A stretch of DNA of 64,000 bases from HyVt-477 sp965224605 (GCA_965224605.1 CBDCZP010000004.1:120842-184841); one strand, 5' to 3'; shown: positions 44,294 through 53,334, counted from the stretch's first letter. Translations and numbers: made by a program. The notes: generated by a model not told the origin, from the letters alone.

Positions 44294-45514
44294 TCAATGA
44301 GCCGAATCAATAATCCCACCTCCCAAACAAATATTAGCATTATAAAAGACAATAGATTGCCCGGGTGTTATTGCTCTTTGTGCCTCCTTAAATACAACTT
44401 CACAATGATTTTCATCAATGAGGCGAACGGAACAACTCTGCTCAGTTTGTCGATATCGAATCTTGGCTTTACAAGAAAAGCTGCTGGCAGGAGTCTGTTC
44501 GCTCACCCATTCAAGCTGTGATGCTTGTAAGTGTGTTTTTAAGAGAAGAGGGTGGTTATGCCCTTGACCTGCAATAAGTCTATTGGTATCCAGGTCTTTG
44601 TCGACGACAAACCAAGGTGCGTCGTTGCTATCCTTTAAACCACCAATACCCAAACCTTGGCGCTGTCCCAAGGTGTAATACATCAAACCACTGTGTTTGC
44701 CGATTACCTTTCCTTCGGGGGTAACGATTTCTCCCGGTTGAGCGGGTAGAAATCGTTGCAAAAAATCTTTAAATTTTCTCTCTCCAATAAAACAAATCCC
44801 TGTGCTGTCTTTCTTTTTTGCGGTTGTGAAGCCCGCTTTCTCAGCAAGTTCTCTGACAACAGGTTTTTCAAGCTCGCCTACTGGAAATAATGTTTTGCTT
44901 AACTGAGCTTGTCCCAAGGTGTAGAGAAAATAGGTTTGATCTTTATTATTATCTACTCCTTTGAGCATTCTTATTTCATTGTTATGGGTATCAATGCGTG
45001 CGTAATGACCCGTAGCAATAAAATCAGCGCCCAGATCGATAGCGTAATTTAAAAAGGCTTTAAATTTGATTTCCTTATTACACATGATATCGGGATTAGG
45101 GGTTCTCCCCGATTGGTATTCTTCTAGAAAATAGGCAAAGACACGATCCCAGTATTCACTTGAAAAATTAACGGTGTGTAATTTGATGTTGAGTTGATCG
45201 CAAACAGATTGTGCGTCAGCAAGATCTACTTCAGCAGAACAATATTCACTAGTGTCATCTTCCTCCCAGTTTTTCATAAACAAGCCTTCTACCTGATAAC
45301 CTTGTTCAAGCAGGAGGAGAGCGGCTACTGAGGAATCAACTCCTCCTGATATGCCGACGATGACTTTTTGTCCGCTGAGGGTTCTTTGTTCGCTGAGGGC
45401 TCTTTGTTCGCTGAGGGCTCTTTGTTCGCTGAGGGCTCTTGTGCTTCCGCTGATGGCTCTTGTGCTTCCGTTGATGGCTCTTGTGCTTCCGCTGATGGCT
45501 CTATTTCCAGGCAT
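44294..45514 (-). CDS. mnmA: tRNA-specific 2-thiouridylase MnmA
   Basis: MnmA installs the 2-thio group on U34 of tRNA-Glu, -Gln and -Lys. The PP-loop is VIVGISGGVDSSVAALLL, the first catalytic Cys is in NPDIMCNKEIKF, and the second is in STGICFIGERKF. The only in-frame start, ATG 45514, adds about 48 residues made of repeats (RAISGST and RALSEQ types) before the normal N-terminus. That extension lies inside the end of the nudJ gene read in another frame. E. coli MnmA lacks it. The body is full length. Confidence 0.95.
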   Translation of the reverse strand: MPGNRAISGSTRAINGSTRAISGSTRALSEQRALSEQRALSEQRTLSGQKVIVGISGGVDSSVAALLLLEQGYQVEGLFMKNWEEDDTSEYCSAEVDLADAQSVCDQLNIKLHTVNFSSEYWDRVFAYFLEEYQSGRTPNPDIMCNKEIKFKAFLNYAIDLGADFIATGHYARIDTHNNEIRMLKGVDNNKDQTYFLYTLGQAQLSKTLFPVGELEKPVVRELAEKAGFTTAKKKDSTGICFIGERKFKDFLQRFLPAQPGEIVTPEGKVIGKHSGLMYYTLGQRQGLGIGGLKDSNDAPWFVVDKDLDTNRLIAGQGHNHPLLLKTHLQASQLEWVSEQTPASSFSCKAKIRYRQTEQSCSVRLIDENHCEVVFKEAQRAITPGQSIVFYNANICLGGGIIDSAH

Positions 45515-45975
45515 GGTTCGGCATCAATTTGCAGGGTATGAATGAGATCCAGTGGGTAGCGTTTGCCAGCACGATATTCATCCAGTGAACGCATAACCAA
45601 TGGGCTACGCCATGATAGTTTTTCTTGGGATTTGATTTCCTCATAAGTCATCCATCGTGGGGTAATGATGTCAGGGTCGATTTGGTAGTCAGGAACCTCA
45701 TTGAGCAACTTGCCAGTAAAGGTGAATCGGATGAATATACGTTTGGTGTTAGCGTTTAGCAAGTGCATGATGCCTACAATATGCGTAGGTTCAAAGTTCC
45801 AGCCGGTTTCTTCCAAGGTTTCACGGCGAACGGCATCAATAATGCTTTCATTGGGTTCCAGATGTCCAGAGGGCTGATTAATGACATTTTTATCGTCAAC
45901 CCTTTCTTCAACAACGAGATATTTGCCGTCTTTTTCTAGAACCGCTGCTGCTACAACCCGAGGTTTCCACACCAT
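45325..45975 (-). CDS. nudJ: NUDIX hydrolase (NudJ-like)
   Basis: A phosphatase of the NUDIX family, like NudJ acting on thiamine pyrophosphate precursors or nucleotide pyrophosphates. The box is GHLEPNESIIDAVRRETLEE then TGW. The start at 45975 (MVWKPRVV) has GGAG 7 bases upstream; a TTG 33 bases earlier is unlikely. The C-terminus is extended by about 65 residues of EPSAEAQ and EPSANK repeats. It overlaps mnmA by about 190 bases; the nudJ-mnmA order is conserved in gammaproteobacteria. Confidence 0.9.
   Translation of the reverse strand: MVWKPRVVAAAVLEKDGKYLVVEERVDDKNVINQPSGHLEPNESIIDAVRRETLEETGWNFEPTHIVGIMHLLNANTKRIFIRFTFTGKLLNEVPDYQIDPDIITPRWMTYEEIKSQEKLSWRSPLVMRSLDEYRAGKRYPLDLIHTLQIDAEPCLEIEPSAEAQEPSTEAQEPSAEAQEPSANKEPSANKEPSANKEPSADKKSSSAYQEELIPQ
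45373..45510. repeat. Tandem repeats coding in two frames
   Basis: Three 18-bp units (CGCTGAGGGCTCTTTGTT type) run into four 21-bp units (CGCTGATGGCTCTTGTGCTTC type). In one frame they give the tail of the NUDIX protein, in another the N-terminal extension of MnmA. Both unit lengths are multiples of three, so copy changes keep both frames. Confidence 0.9.
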
Positions 45976-46231
45976 TGTATTCTCCGGAATTATTATTCTA
46001 AGTTTCAAGCCTGTTAGACTGCCTATTCGACGTTTTTGTGATGTCTAATGTGATGCTTTTATGAGTAGTATCGTTAAATATTCATAAGTATAGCGCCCTG
46101 ATACTGAAGTGAAAGTACCTCTAAATACTTATTATTCATGTCGATAGGGGTCAATATAATGACATAATTTCTACATTATTGCATTCCAAAATACTTGACT
46201 GGTATCATTCTAAAGATGAAGGCTGGGGTTT

Positions 46232-47119
46232 TTATTCTATATCTGATAGTAGTTTAAGCGTTGTTTCCTGTTTCTGCTGGGTGGTTTTTCGTGCCGTTTC
46301 TTCCAGCTTAAAGCCAAAGGAATATTGTTCGTCTATCTTAAACGCTCGTTTCATGAGTTCATCCTGAGTCAAATCCAACGAGTTAGAACCCAGATAGACA
46401 TGGTTGACTTCAAAACTGAATGAGTAGGTGTATTTAAAAGAAGCACAGAAGGTTTGTATTTTTTGATTAAACAGAGGGTTATTGTCTACCAGATTAGTGG
46501 CAACAACCCCATGCTGAGCAAGTTTAGTATTACAAAGTTGATAAAACTCCAGTGAAGATAAATTGTTGGGATGTTTGCCAGCACCCGAAAAGCTATCCAG
46601 AAAAATAATATCGAATTGCTGTTGTTGAAAACTTTGCAGATGTTGCCGACCATCGATCATCTCTATTCTTAGCCTGTTGTCCTGCTTCAGGCCAAAGCAC
46701 ATTTCCAGTATAGATAGAACACCTTCACTTAACTCTGATGATTCAATAATGAGTTTAGGAAAATGATGATGCAAAACCATTGGAATTCGTCCACCTCCAA
46801 AACCTAGCATGTAGCATTGTTTGGGTGAGGGGACAAAAAGCAATGACAACATCATTGCGTGGGCATATTGACTATGCAACATCAGTGGGTTGCTAACATC
46901 AATAAACGACATCACATCACTGATTTCATCTTCACCGGTTTGGGGGTCGTTTTCTACAAAATGTAAAAACACAAAATTATCATTTTTAGTAATGATAATT
47001 TCTTCCTTGCCATCATCGTTATGCAACAACAGTCCATTTTCTTTACTGCGTATCCAGGCGAGACGCTGAGAGATATTCCGCCTGTTTTCGATCATCCAGC
47101 TTCTTTTGTCTTGTTTCAT
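46232..47119 (-). CDS. Spermidine synthase-like SAM-dependent protein
   Basis: A 295-residue protein with the polyamine synthase/methyltransferase fold. The SAM-binding loop is MLGFGGGRIPMVLHHHFP, followed by an acidic residue in IIESSELSEGV, IEMIDGRQHLQSF and DIIFLDSFSGAG. The N-terminal beta domain is short. True spermidine synthases have D/E pairs for the amine; these are only partly conserved, so an aminopropyltransferase or unknown methyltransferase role is open. It is monocistronic. Confidence 0.78.
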   Translation of the reverse strand: MKQDKRSWMIENRRNISQRLAWIRSKENGLLLHNDDGKEEIIITKNDNFVFLHFVENDPQTGEDEISDVMSFIDVSNPLMLHSQYAHAMMLSLLFVPSPKQCYMLGFGGGRIPMVLHHHFPKLIIESSELSEGVLSILEMCFGLKQDNRLRIEMIDGRQHLQSFQQQQFDIIFLDSFSGAGKHPNNLSSLEFYQLCNTKLAQHGVVATNLVDNNPLFNQKIQTFCASFKYTYSFSFEVNHVYLGSNSLDLTQDELMKRAFKIDEQYSFGFKLEETARKTTQQKQETTLKLLSDIE

Positions 47120-47303
47120 CAACTAAAATCCGTGTATTTAGAGTTGCAATTCCATTGGTGATTCGAGGGCACTCAATGATAGCCTTGTAGAAAGCATATT
47201 ATGACTTTGCAAAATAATAAATCGTCTGTAAACAGATGAAAACCACCGAAATCAGTATAAACGATAAGTTTTCTTAGCTTTCCCAACTGGTATACTCCAC
47301 TGC

Positions 47304-48434
47304 ATGAAATTTCACTTTGAAAAGGATCTCCCTGAGATAGATGATCTAGATGGATTGTTTGTTAATAATATCCCACTGCTTGATGTACGTGCACCGGTAG
47401 AATATACACAGGGCGCATTTGACTTAGCAGAGAATAACCCTCTTCTTACGGATAATGAGCGCCATGAGATTGGTATTCGCTACAAAGACAAAGGTCAGGA
47501 TGAAGCCATTCAACTTGCTGCTGAACTCATTAGCGAAGATATGCGCGAACAGCGTACAAACGAGTGGATAGATTTTATCAATAAACATCCATCCGGTGTT
47601 TTATATTGCTTTCGTGGCGGCATGCGTTCGAAAATAAGTCAGCAATGGGTCTATGAAAAAACAGGTATTAAATACCCTCGTGTGAAGGGTGGTTACAAAG
47701 CGATGCGCCGTTCCCTGATAGAAAATAGTGATCGATTAGTTGAACAGACAGATTTCGTCTTGCTGGGCGGAAGCACAGGATCAGGCAAGACCCGGTTACT
47801 GCATCATATTCCACAGTCGCTAGATTTAGAGGGTTTGGCAAACCATAGAGGCTCTGCGTTTGGTGCAAATGCTTCCCCGCAACCCAGCCAAATCAATTTT
47901 GAAAACACCCTGGCAGTACAACAACTAAAGCATGAAAAGAAAAAGACTCAAACCCTTATGCTTGAAGACGAAGGCAGAAACATAGGTCGAATAAACTTAC
48001 CCGTAGTCCTCTATGAGAAAATGGCGAAATCACCGATTTTGTTATTAGAAATAAGTAAAGAAGAAAGACTCAGAACAAGCATGCAAGAATATGCTATCGA
48101 CATGCTAGAAGACTTTCAAAACCATTATGGAGAAGAGGAAGGTTTTAATCACTTCAGAACTGCGCTTTTAGACAGTTTAGACAAAATTCAAAAGAGACTA
48201 GGCGGTGAGCGCCACAAAGTGTTGCGTAAATTAGCGGAAGCATCGCTGGATCAACATGAAAAAACAGGCTCACCCGAAGCGCATATTTCATGGGTGAGCA
48301 GCTTACTCTTAGACTACTATGATCCCATGTACAGCTATCAACTTGAGCAGAAAAAAGAGCGAATAGTTTTCACGGGAAATCAACAGGAAGTTCTAGAGTA
48401 TTTCAAATCGGAGTATAATCGTCTACAGGCTTAG
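47304..48434 (+). CDS. mnmH: tRNA 2-selenouridine synthase
   Basis: MnmH (SelU/YbbB) exchanges sulfur for selenium on 2-thiouridine-34 using selenophosphate, downstream of MnmA. The N-terminal rhodanese domain has its Cys in VLYCFRGGMRS. The C-terminal P-loop is LLGGSTGSGKTRLLHH. The 376-residue length is normal. Its presence implies the cell makes selenophosphate (SelD elsewhere). tRNA-Ser lies 160 bases downstream. Confidence 0.95.
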   Translation: MKFHFEKDLPEIDDLDGLFVNNIPLLDVRAPVEYTQGAFDLAENNPLLTDNERHEIGIRYKDKGQDEAIQLAAELISEDMREQRTNEWIDFINKHPSGVLYCFRGGMRSKISQQWVYEKTGIKYPRVKGGYKAMRRSLIENSDRLVEQTDFVLLGGSTGSGKTRLLHHIPQSLDLEGLANHRGSAFGANASPQPSQINFENTLAVQQLKHEKKKTQTLMLEDEGRNIGRINLPVVLYEKMAKSPILLLEISKEERLRTSMQEYAIDMLEDFQNHYGEEEGFNHFRTALLDSLDKIQKRLGGERHKVLRKLAEASLDQHEKTGSPEAHISWVSSLLLDYYDPMYSYQLEQKKERIVFTGNQQEVLEYFKSEYNRLQA

Positions 48435-48594
48435 GCTTCATAACCTGACAAATAGCTTCTTCAGGCTCGCCAACATGATTGAGTGAACTCGATTAGAGTC
48501 CTTGAACAGAGACTAACATTTACATCAAAACCAAAGTCGTATAAGCTCCTGCACTCAAAAACTGGTAGTGACTCTTATACTACTAGACAATATT

Positions 48595-48684
<90 letters not shown>

Positions 48685-48767
48685 ACTTTAAATTTCAGGG
48701 TATCCAATGTTACCCTGAAACCCTTTTCAAACAGTGCTTCAATGCTATAACCAAAACTGAGAATCGG

Positions 48768-49619
48768 TTAAACAAGCAACGTTCTGATGGCTTGAATAAC
48801 TTCCTTATTAATCAAAATCCGATTATGCCCGTAACCTTTTGTGGTGATCAGCTGGGCTTCTGGCCATGCTGTTGAAAGCTCTTTTGCTTGAGCATATGGA
48901 ATGAGCCGATCTTTAACGTCATGTGCAATGATACCTTTGATGCCTTTCTTATTAAAATATGCGACTAACCTTATTAATGAAACTTCTTTATACGAGCCTT
49001 GTAAAATAGCCTCAATCTGTTTAATTAATCCTTTCTTTGTTTTGTTTGATGCGCCAATTGTCGAGCAAAATTGATCGAAGATAAAATCCATGTTGGTTGG
49101 TGAACTGATAGAAATGAAGTGATCTGTTTTTACCCCCTTTTTGATAGCATGACCCGCACAGGCAGCGCCGAAAGAATGAGCGATGATTGCCTTAAAGTAT
49201 CCATCCCCTCCTTCTGTTTCAGCCAACTTTTTTATGATATGGCTAATTTCCAAAAGGTTGGTTTTTTTGCCAGGAGAGAAACCATGCGCAGGTAGATCAA
49301 ATAATACAACTTTCAGATCTGCTGCCAATAAGGATTTTGCCAGTGTCGATAGATTACTCGTAGAGCCTTCCCAACCATGGACTAACAGAACTACGGGGCC
49401 ATTGCCTGCGGTATACACTTTGCATTTATCAACCACTCCGGTGATTTTTTGGTAGCTAAGCCAACTCTGTTGTAGATAGGGTATATCTGGTATTCGAGCC
49501 TTCTTTGATAGTCGGGGTGAGAAGAATAATTTGCTTGTCCACGATAGAGCCAACTTGGGCGATATGAATTCAAGTATTGAGGTAATATTACGGATGGCTG
49601 TTAGTAGAATGGATTGCAT
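48768..49619 (-). CDS. Alpha/beta hydrolase
   Basis: A 283-residue esterase or lipase-like protein. The oxyanion region is VVLLVHGWEGSTSN, the nucleophile elbow AHSFGAACAG (Ser), the acid IIAHDVKDRLIPY, and the catalytic His GYGHNRIL. The N-terminus has a weakly hydrophobic segment. The promoter region holds a perfect AAGACCG palindrome at 49633 that fits the TetR regulator encoded just upstream, so expression is probably derepressed by a small ligand. Confidence 0.88.
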   Translation of the reverse strand: MQSILLTAIRNITSILEFISPKLALSWTSKLFFSPRLSKKARIPDIPYLQQSWLSYQKITGVVDKCKVYTAGNGPVVLLVHGWEGSTSNLSTLAKSLLAADLKVVLFDLPAHGFSPGKKTNLLEISHIIKKLAETEGGDGYFKAIIAHSFGAACAGHAIKKGVKTDHFISISSPTNMDFIFDQFCSTIGASNKTKKGLIKQIEAILQGSYKEVSLIRLVAYFNKKGIKGIIAHDVKDRLIPYAQAKELSTAWPEAQLITTKGYGHNRILINKEVIQAIRTLLV

Positions 49620-49632
49620 AATTTCTTCCTTA

Positions 49633-49648
49633 AAGACCGTTCGGTCTT
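49633..49648. promoter_or_regulatory. Likely TetR operator of the hydrolase gene
   Basis: AAGACCG-TT-CGGTCTT has perfect 7-bp arms and starts 14 bases before the hydrolase ATG. A degenerate copy lies upstream of the tetR gene. The shape (GACCGnnCGGTC) is that of NemR/AcuR-like TetR operators. Confidence 0.65.
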
Positions 49649-49713
49649 ATTTTAAATGTTGGTCACAAAATAGGGTAAATCTACAGGCTCCTAATTTCGG
49701 TAACTAGTTTAGT

Positions 49714-50325
49714 TTATGAGTTGAGTCGTTGCTTGCAGTACAAGGTGTTTTCTAAATATGAGTGTAAGCAGTTAATCATCGCATCTATAGCCTGATTGTC
49801 TTCGCAAGCTTTGGTTAATAACAAGGCACCTTCAATGCCTGAGAATATGACTAGTGCAATGGAACGTGGCTTTACATGTTGGTGAAACTCACCTTGTGAT
49901 TGACCTTGCTGGATGATGACTTCAAGGTTTCTTAAAAGTCTTTCTGTTTTTTTTCGCGCTAGAGAGATTAAGGTGGGATTCGTATGATCAGCATCAACAA
50001 TAGTGTTTAAAATAGGACAACCGCCTTGGATAATGGGTTGTGACGCGTAGTCTCGGTAGAAATCTAAAATATGTGTCAGGCTTGCCTGATGGCTATCCGC
50101 TGATTGAACGATTTGGGCTAGAGTGTTTTCTATTTTTGCGAAGGAATACTTAAAAGCTTCAATGGATATTTCATCTTTATTCGTGAAATGATTGTATATA
50201 CCTCCCTTTTTAAGCCCCGTAGCCGTCATTAAATCCGCTAGAGAACAACCGGAGTACCCCTTTGTATTAAAGAGTACAGCCGCTTTTTCTATAATCATTT
50301 CTTTGGTGTGTTGACCTTTGTTCAT
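49714..50325 (-). CDS. TetR/AcrR-family transcriptional regulator
   Basis: A 203-residue repressor. The N-terminal helix-turn-helix (residues 9-52) reads IIEKAAVLFNTKGYSGCSLA, then LMTATGLKKGGIYNHFTNKD. The ligand domain contains QGGCPILNTIVDADHTNP, like regulators sensing reactive electrophiles through cysteine. It lies upstream of the hydrolase in the same direction and probably represses both itself and the hydrolase through the palindromes at 50382 and 49633. Confidence 0.92.
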   Translation of the reverse strand: MNKGQHTKEMIIEKAAVLFNTKGYSGCSLADLMTATGLKKGGIYNHFTNKDEISIEAFKYSFAKIENTLAQIVQSADSHQASLTHILDFYRDYASQPIIQGGCPILNTIVDADHTNPTLISLARKKTERLLRNLEVIIQQGQSQGEFHQHVKPRSIALVIFSGIEGALLLTKACEDNQAIDAMINCLHSYLENTLYCKQRLNS

Positions 50326-50381
50326 CTATAACTCTATTTTTACAGCTTTAGTGCTACTCTATTTTGGACTTGGAATTATAA

Positions 50382-50395
50382 AAGACCGATTGGTT
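50382..50395. promoter_or_regulatory. Degenerate TetR operator upstream of tetR
   Basis: AAGACCGATTGGTTT shows one intact half-site and one with C-to-T change relative to the palindrome at 49633. It lies about 57 bases before the tetR start, suited to autoregulation. Confidence 0.45.
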
Positions 50396-50493
50396 TGTTA
50401 ATAATAGGTTGTAACTTTAGCAAGGTCAAATAGTTGTACAGATAGATAAACAATCGTAATCTTGCTTTGCGAATAAATCTAGTGAGAACAATA

Positions 50494-51183
50494 ATGAGAA
50501 TCCATCATTTACAGCATGTACCTTTCGAAGGGCTCAGTAGCATAGAACCTGTTCTAAAAGAAAAAGGACATCAATTAACGGCAACTCACCTCTATAAAAA
50601 TGAAGCACTACCAGCTGTTGATGAAGTCGATTGGTTGATCGTCATGGGTGGACCAATGGGTATTTATGATGAGGAGCAATACCTATGGTTAGACGCTGAA
50701 AAGCAATTTATAAAAGAGGTGATTGATGCAGGAAAAAGAGTACTAGGCATTTGTTTGGGTGCGCAAATAATAGCTGATGTACTGGGAGCGAAAGTCTACA
50801 AAGGTGAACATAGAGAAATAGGGTGGTTTGATATTCATCGTGCAGTAGAGATAATCGGCACAATATTGGGGTCTGCAATACCAGAGAAAATAGCCGTGTT
50901 TCATTGGCATGGTGATACGTTTGATATACCCAAAGATGCTGTTGCATTGGCAACAAGTGAGGCCTGTAAAAATCAGGGTTTTATTTATGATAATCGTGTC
51001 GTTGCTTTGCAGTTCCATTTGGAAACTACCCCAGAATCCGCTAAGGCGTTGATTGAAAACTGTGGAGATGAGCTTGATGGCTCTCAGTTTGTACAATCTG
51101 CAGATGAAATACTTGCTGAACCTCAACGCTTTACTGCTATTAATAGAGCCATGCTGTCTGTTTTGGAGGCCATTGAGGGCTGA
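50494..51183 (+). CDS. Class I glutamine amidotransferase-like protein
   Basis: A 229-residue GATase1 domain related to the amidotransferase part of GMP synthase. The triad is visible: Cys in VLGICLGAQIIAD, then His-Glu in VVALQFHLETTPESA. An oxyanion motif is IVMGGPMGIYDE. The start at 50494 (MRIHHLQHV) fits the family; nine more codons are open upstream. Stand-alone members degrade or deglutamylate small amines in some species; the substrate here is unknown. Confidence 0.88.
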   Translation: MRIHHLQHVPFEGLSSIEPVLKEKGHQLTATHLYKNEALPAVDEVDWLIVMGGPMGIYDEEQYLWLDAEKQFIKEVIDAGKRVLGICLGAQIIADVLGAKVYKGEHREIGWFDIHRAVEIIGTILGSAIPEKIAVFHWHGDTFDIPKDAVALATSEACKNQGFIYDNRVVALQFHLETTPESAKALIENCGDELDGSQFVQSADEILAEPQRFTAINRAMLSVLEAIEG

Positions 51184-51344
51184 GAGTAAATGTATTGAAA
51201 ACAGGAGTTCCTGACTGAGTTCCCAAATCGGAATTTGGAACAAGGAATAGGGTAGTGACAACGGGTATGGTCTGAATTGGCACATCTCATACGATACATC
51301 ATGCTTCTTTACTGGTTGACATTTCACTATGGCAAATCAGCTTA

Positions 51345-52558
51345 AGGGCATCTCTATTAATTGCCAAAATCCAGTATAATCTACGCACCCATTCAATTCA
51401 GAGATTCCCTGTGATGCTAGATATTTTTGATCCCCTTTTTGAGCTACAAGATAATCGACTAAAGAAATTGGGAAATCCCTTATTAGAACTTGAGCACACG
51501 ATAGATTGGGAATCCTTCCGTAGTGTCTTAGATCAAGTCTATAAAAAAGAACGCAAGAGCAATGCAGGAGCGCCTCCTAAAGATGTGGTGATGAAGTTCA
51601 AAGGGCTAGTCATACAGAACCTGTATGGTCTGAGTGATGATCAACTTGAGTTTCAAATAGAAGACCGTCGTAGTTTCCAACAGTTTATGGGCTTAAGTAA
51701 CCACCAGCGTTCACCTGATGCAAAGACTTTTTGGCTGTTCAAAGATCAACTCAGTGAATTGAAATTAGTAGATAACCTGTTTGAGAAGTTCTCTCGACAA
51801 CTCAGCAAAGCGGGATATATCGCCCGAAAAGGACAGATAGTAGATGCCTCCATAGTTCCAGCACCCATTCAGAGAAACAGCCGTGAGGAAAACCAACAGA
51901 TAAAAGAAGGTGATATTCCTGAAAACTGGGAAGATAACAAACAACGCCAGAAAGATACGGATGCCCGATGGACTAAGAAAAATGGCAAGAGTTACTTTGG
52001 CTATAAGAATCACATCCAGATTGACAATGATAATAAGCTCATCCGAGATTATCAGGTAACGGATGCGAGTGTGCATGACTCCAATGTCTTTGAAGACATA
52101 CTAGATCCCAGTAATACCAGTAAGGATGTCTGGGTCGATAGTGCTTATCGATCAAAAAAGGAAGAGGAGAACTTAAAAAAGCAAGGCTACCGAAGTAGAA
52201 TACAGCGTAAGGGGACCCGTAATAAGCCCTTATCGAAGTGGGAACAACAAGGTAATCGTACGCGCTCTAGAATACGTAGTCGGGTAGAGCATATATTTGG
52301 CGCCCAAAGTAACTTGAGGAATAAAGCCATTAAATGTATTGGGCTTGCTAGAACTCAAATGAATATTGGCATGATGAATCTGACTTACAACATGAGGCGC
52401 TTGTGTTTTCTAGAGAGGATTAGTGCGTCTTGAGAATAGAATATAGCCCCAAAAGGGGGCTATATTGCTAAATCCAGGCGATAATTGATAAAATATGTCT
52501 ATTTATTGACCAATTTAGATTTGTAGCTGAGGAATCAGCTGATTTTTAGAGGTTCCCT
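51345..52558 (+). mobile_element. IS5-family element (1,214 bp)
   Basis: Ends AGGGCATCTCTATTAATTG and, inverted, AGGGAACCTCTAAAAATC. TTA directly flanks both sides (51342-51344 and 52559-52561), a 3-bp target duplication of the TNA type. It carries one intact transposase. The insertion lies in a higB-like toxin gene. Its termini are shared by the three small elements at 1019, 31323 and 32946. Confidence 0.93.
51414..52433 (+). CDS. IS5-family transposase
   Basis: A 339-residue DDE transposase. The N-terminal DUF772-like domain (SNAGAPPKDVVMKFKGLVIQ, then LSDDQLEFQIEDRRSFQQF) precedes the catalytic residues: Asp in QIVDASIVPAP, Asp in KDVWVDSAYRSK, and Glu in RSRVEHIFGAQ. The start is ATG 51414, or GTG 51411 just before it. 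It is uninterrupted, so it may be active and could mobilise the small elements in trans. Confidence 0.95.
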   Translation: MLDIFDPLFELQDNRLKKLGNPLLELEHTIDWESFRSVLDQVYKKERKSNAGAPPKDVVMKFKGLVIQNLYGLSDDQLEFQIEDRRSFQQFMGLSNHQRSPDAKTFWLFKDQLSELKLVDNLFEKFSRQLSKAGYIARKGQIVDASIVPAPIQRNSREENQQIKEGDIPENWEDNKQRQKDTDARWTKKNGKSYFGYKNHIQIDNDNKLIRDYQVTDASVHDSNVFEDILDPSNTSKDVWVDSAYRSKKEEENLKKQGYRSRIQRKGTRNKPLSKWEQQGNRTRSRIRSRVEHIFGAQSNLRNKAIKCIGLARTQMNIGMMNLTYNMRRLCFLERISAS

Positions 52559-52560
52559 TT

Positions 52561-52701
52561 AGGATATTAGGTTTCTTTGATGAAGGTCAGTTCATCATTC
52601 TAACAAACGGGTTTCAAAAAAAGACACAAAAAACACCTAAATCAGAAATAACACTCTCAGAAAAGAGAAAGAGTGATTACTTAGAGAGAAAGAAAAAATG
52701 A
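52561..52701 (+). pseudogene. higB: HigB-like toxin, C-terminal remnant
   Basis: The last 46 residues of a HigB/phage Gp49-type ribonuclease toxin: RILGFFDEGQFIILTNGFQK, then the family-typical KKTQKTPKSEITLSEKRK. The frame begins exactly at the right edge of the IS5 element and ends with ATGA overlap onto higA. Removing the IS and one TTA joins it in frame to MANQL upstream, but a TGA lies four codons before that. The toxin is therefore dead, leaving the antitoxin alone. Confidence 0.82.
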
Positions 52702-52973
52702 GCGACTTAAAAAAATACATAGATAAGAGGAAAGAAAATGACAAGGATTTTTCTTTAAACTTTGATGAGGGTTATCAGGCCTTTAAAATTGGTGTCATGC
52801 TAAAGGAGGCTCGAAAATCTGCGGGTGTAACTCAAGAAGAACTAGCTTCTATGCTAAAAACAAAAAAATCAGCTATCTCTAGAATTGAGAATCATGCCGA
52901 AGATGTAAAGCTTTCTACTCTCGAGAGGTTTGCTGCATCATTAGGTAAGAATCTTGAAGTACGTATATATTAG
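52698..52973 (+). CDS. higA: HigA-like antitoxin (Xre-type HTH)
   Basis: A 91-residue antitoxin. A helix-turn-helix domain spans about residues 32-85 (LKEARKSAGVTQEELASMLK, then KSAISRIENHAEDVKLSTLE). The N-terminal segment would wrap the HigB toxin. It overlaps the toxin remnant by 4 bases, the toxin-first order of HigBA. It is intact while its toxin is destroyed. Confidence 0.88.
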   Translation: MSDLKKYIDKRKENDKDFSLNFDEGYQAFKIGVMLKEARKSAGVTQEELASMLKTKKSAISRIENHAEDVKLSTLERFAASLGKNLEVRIY

Positions 52974-52978
52974 ATCTA

Positions 52979-53206
52979 TTGTGGTGTCTAAAGTTGAATG
53001 AATTTTATACTAGTTTTTTAGAAATAATAAAAGTCCTCTTTCCCTTAATAACAACGGGCGCAATGGTAGGGGGTATTTTTATATGGTTTGCAAAATCAAC
53101 CTTTTCTAAAATAATAAGTAATAGCATTGACTCTAACTATAAAAAACAATTATTAAGGATAGAAACTAGACTAAAAACAATTTTAGGTCATGGTCAAAAA
53201 TATTAG
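52979..53206 (+). CDS. Hypothetical membrane-anchored fragment in cassette array
   Basis: An open frame with one TM helix (VLFPLITTGAMVGGIFIWFA) followed by a basic helix (YKKQLLRIETRLKTIL). It has no ATG (TTG at 52979 or 52994). The frame stops just before another reading frame that runs into the IS4 element and beyond. The two may be one frameshifted gene. Function is not recognised. Confidence 0.4.
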   Translation: MWCLKLNEFYTSFLEIIKVLFPLITTGAMVGGIFIWFAKSTFSKIISNSIDSNYKKQLLRIETRLKTILGHGQKY

Positions 53207-53334
53207 TTACTTACGTTGATAAATATATAGAGATGTCAGAAGAAGTTGCCGATCTAACGCATAGTTATCACCAATTAACATCTAGAATGTTGTATGAGTA
53301 TAATGAAAAGCTAAAGCAAGGAAAGGCTATAACG

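Noticed and set aside
45373..45510. Tandem 18/21-bp repeats as a CRISPR array
   Set aside because: There are no spacers; the units are contiguous and lie in coding sequence.
46105..46130. AGTACCTCTAAATACTT as a fourth IS5-type end
   Set aside because: Only about 12 bases match and no second end is found nearby.
50743..51327. Long minus-strand frame opposite the glutamine amidotransferase
   Set aside because: It is antisense to a well-recognised catalytic gene and has no ribosome site or motif.
53217..53232. Joining the TM fragment at 52979 to the IS4-interrupted gene as one gene
   Set aside because: A frame change near 53200 would make it possible, but nothing proves they belong together; kept as separate entries.
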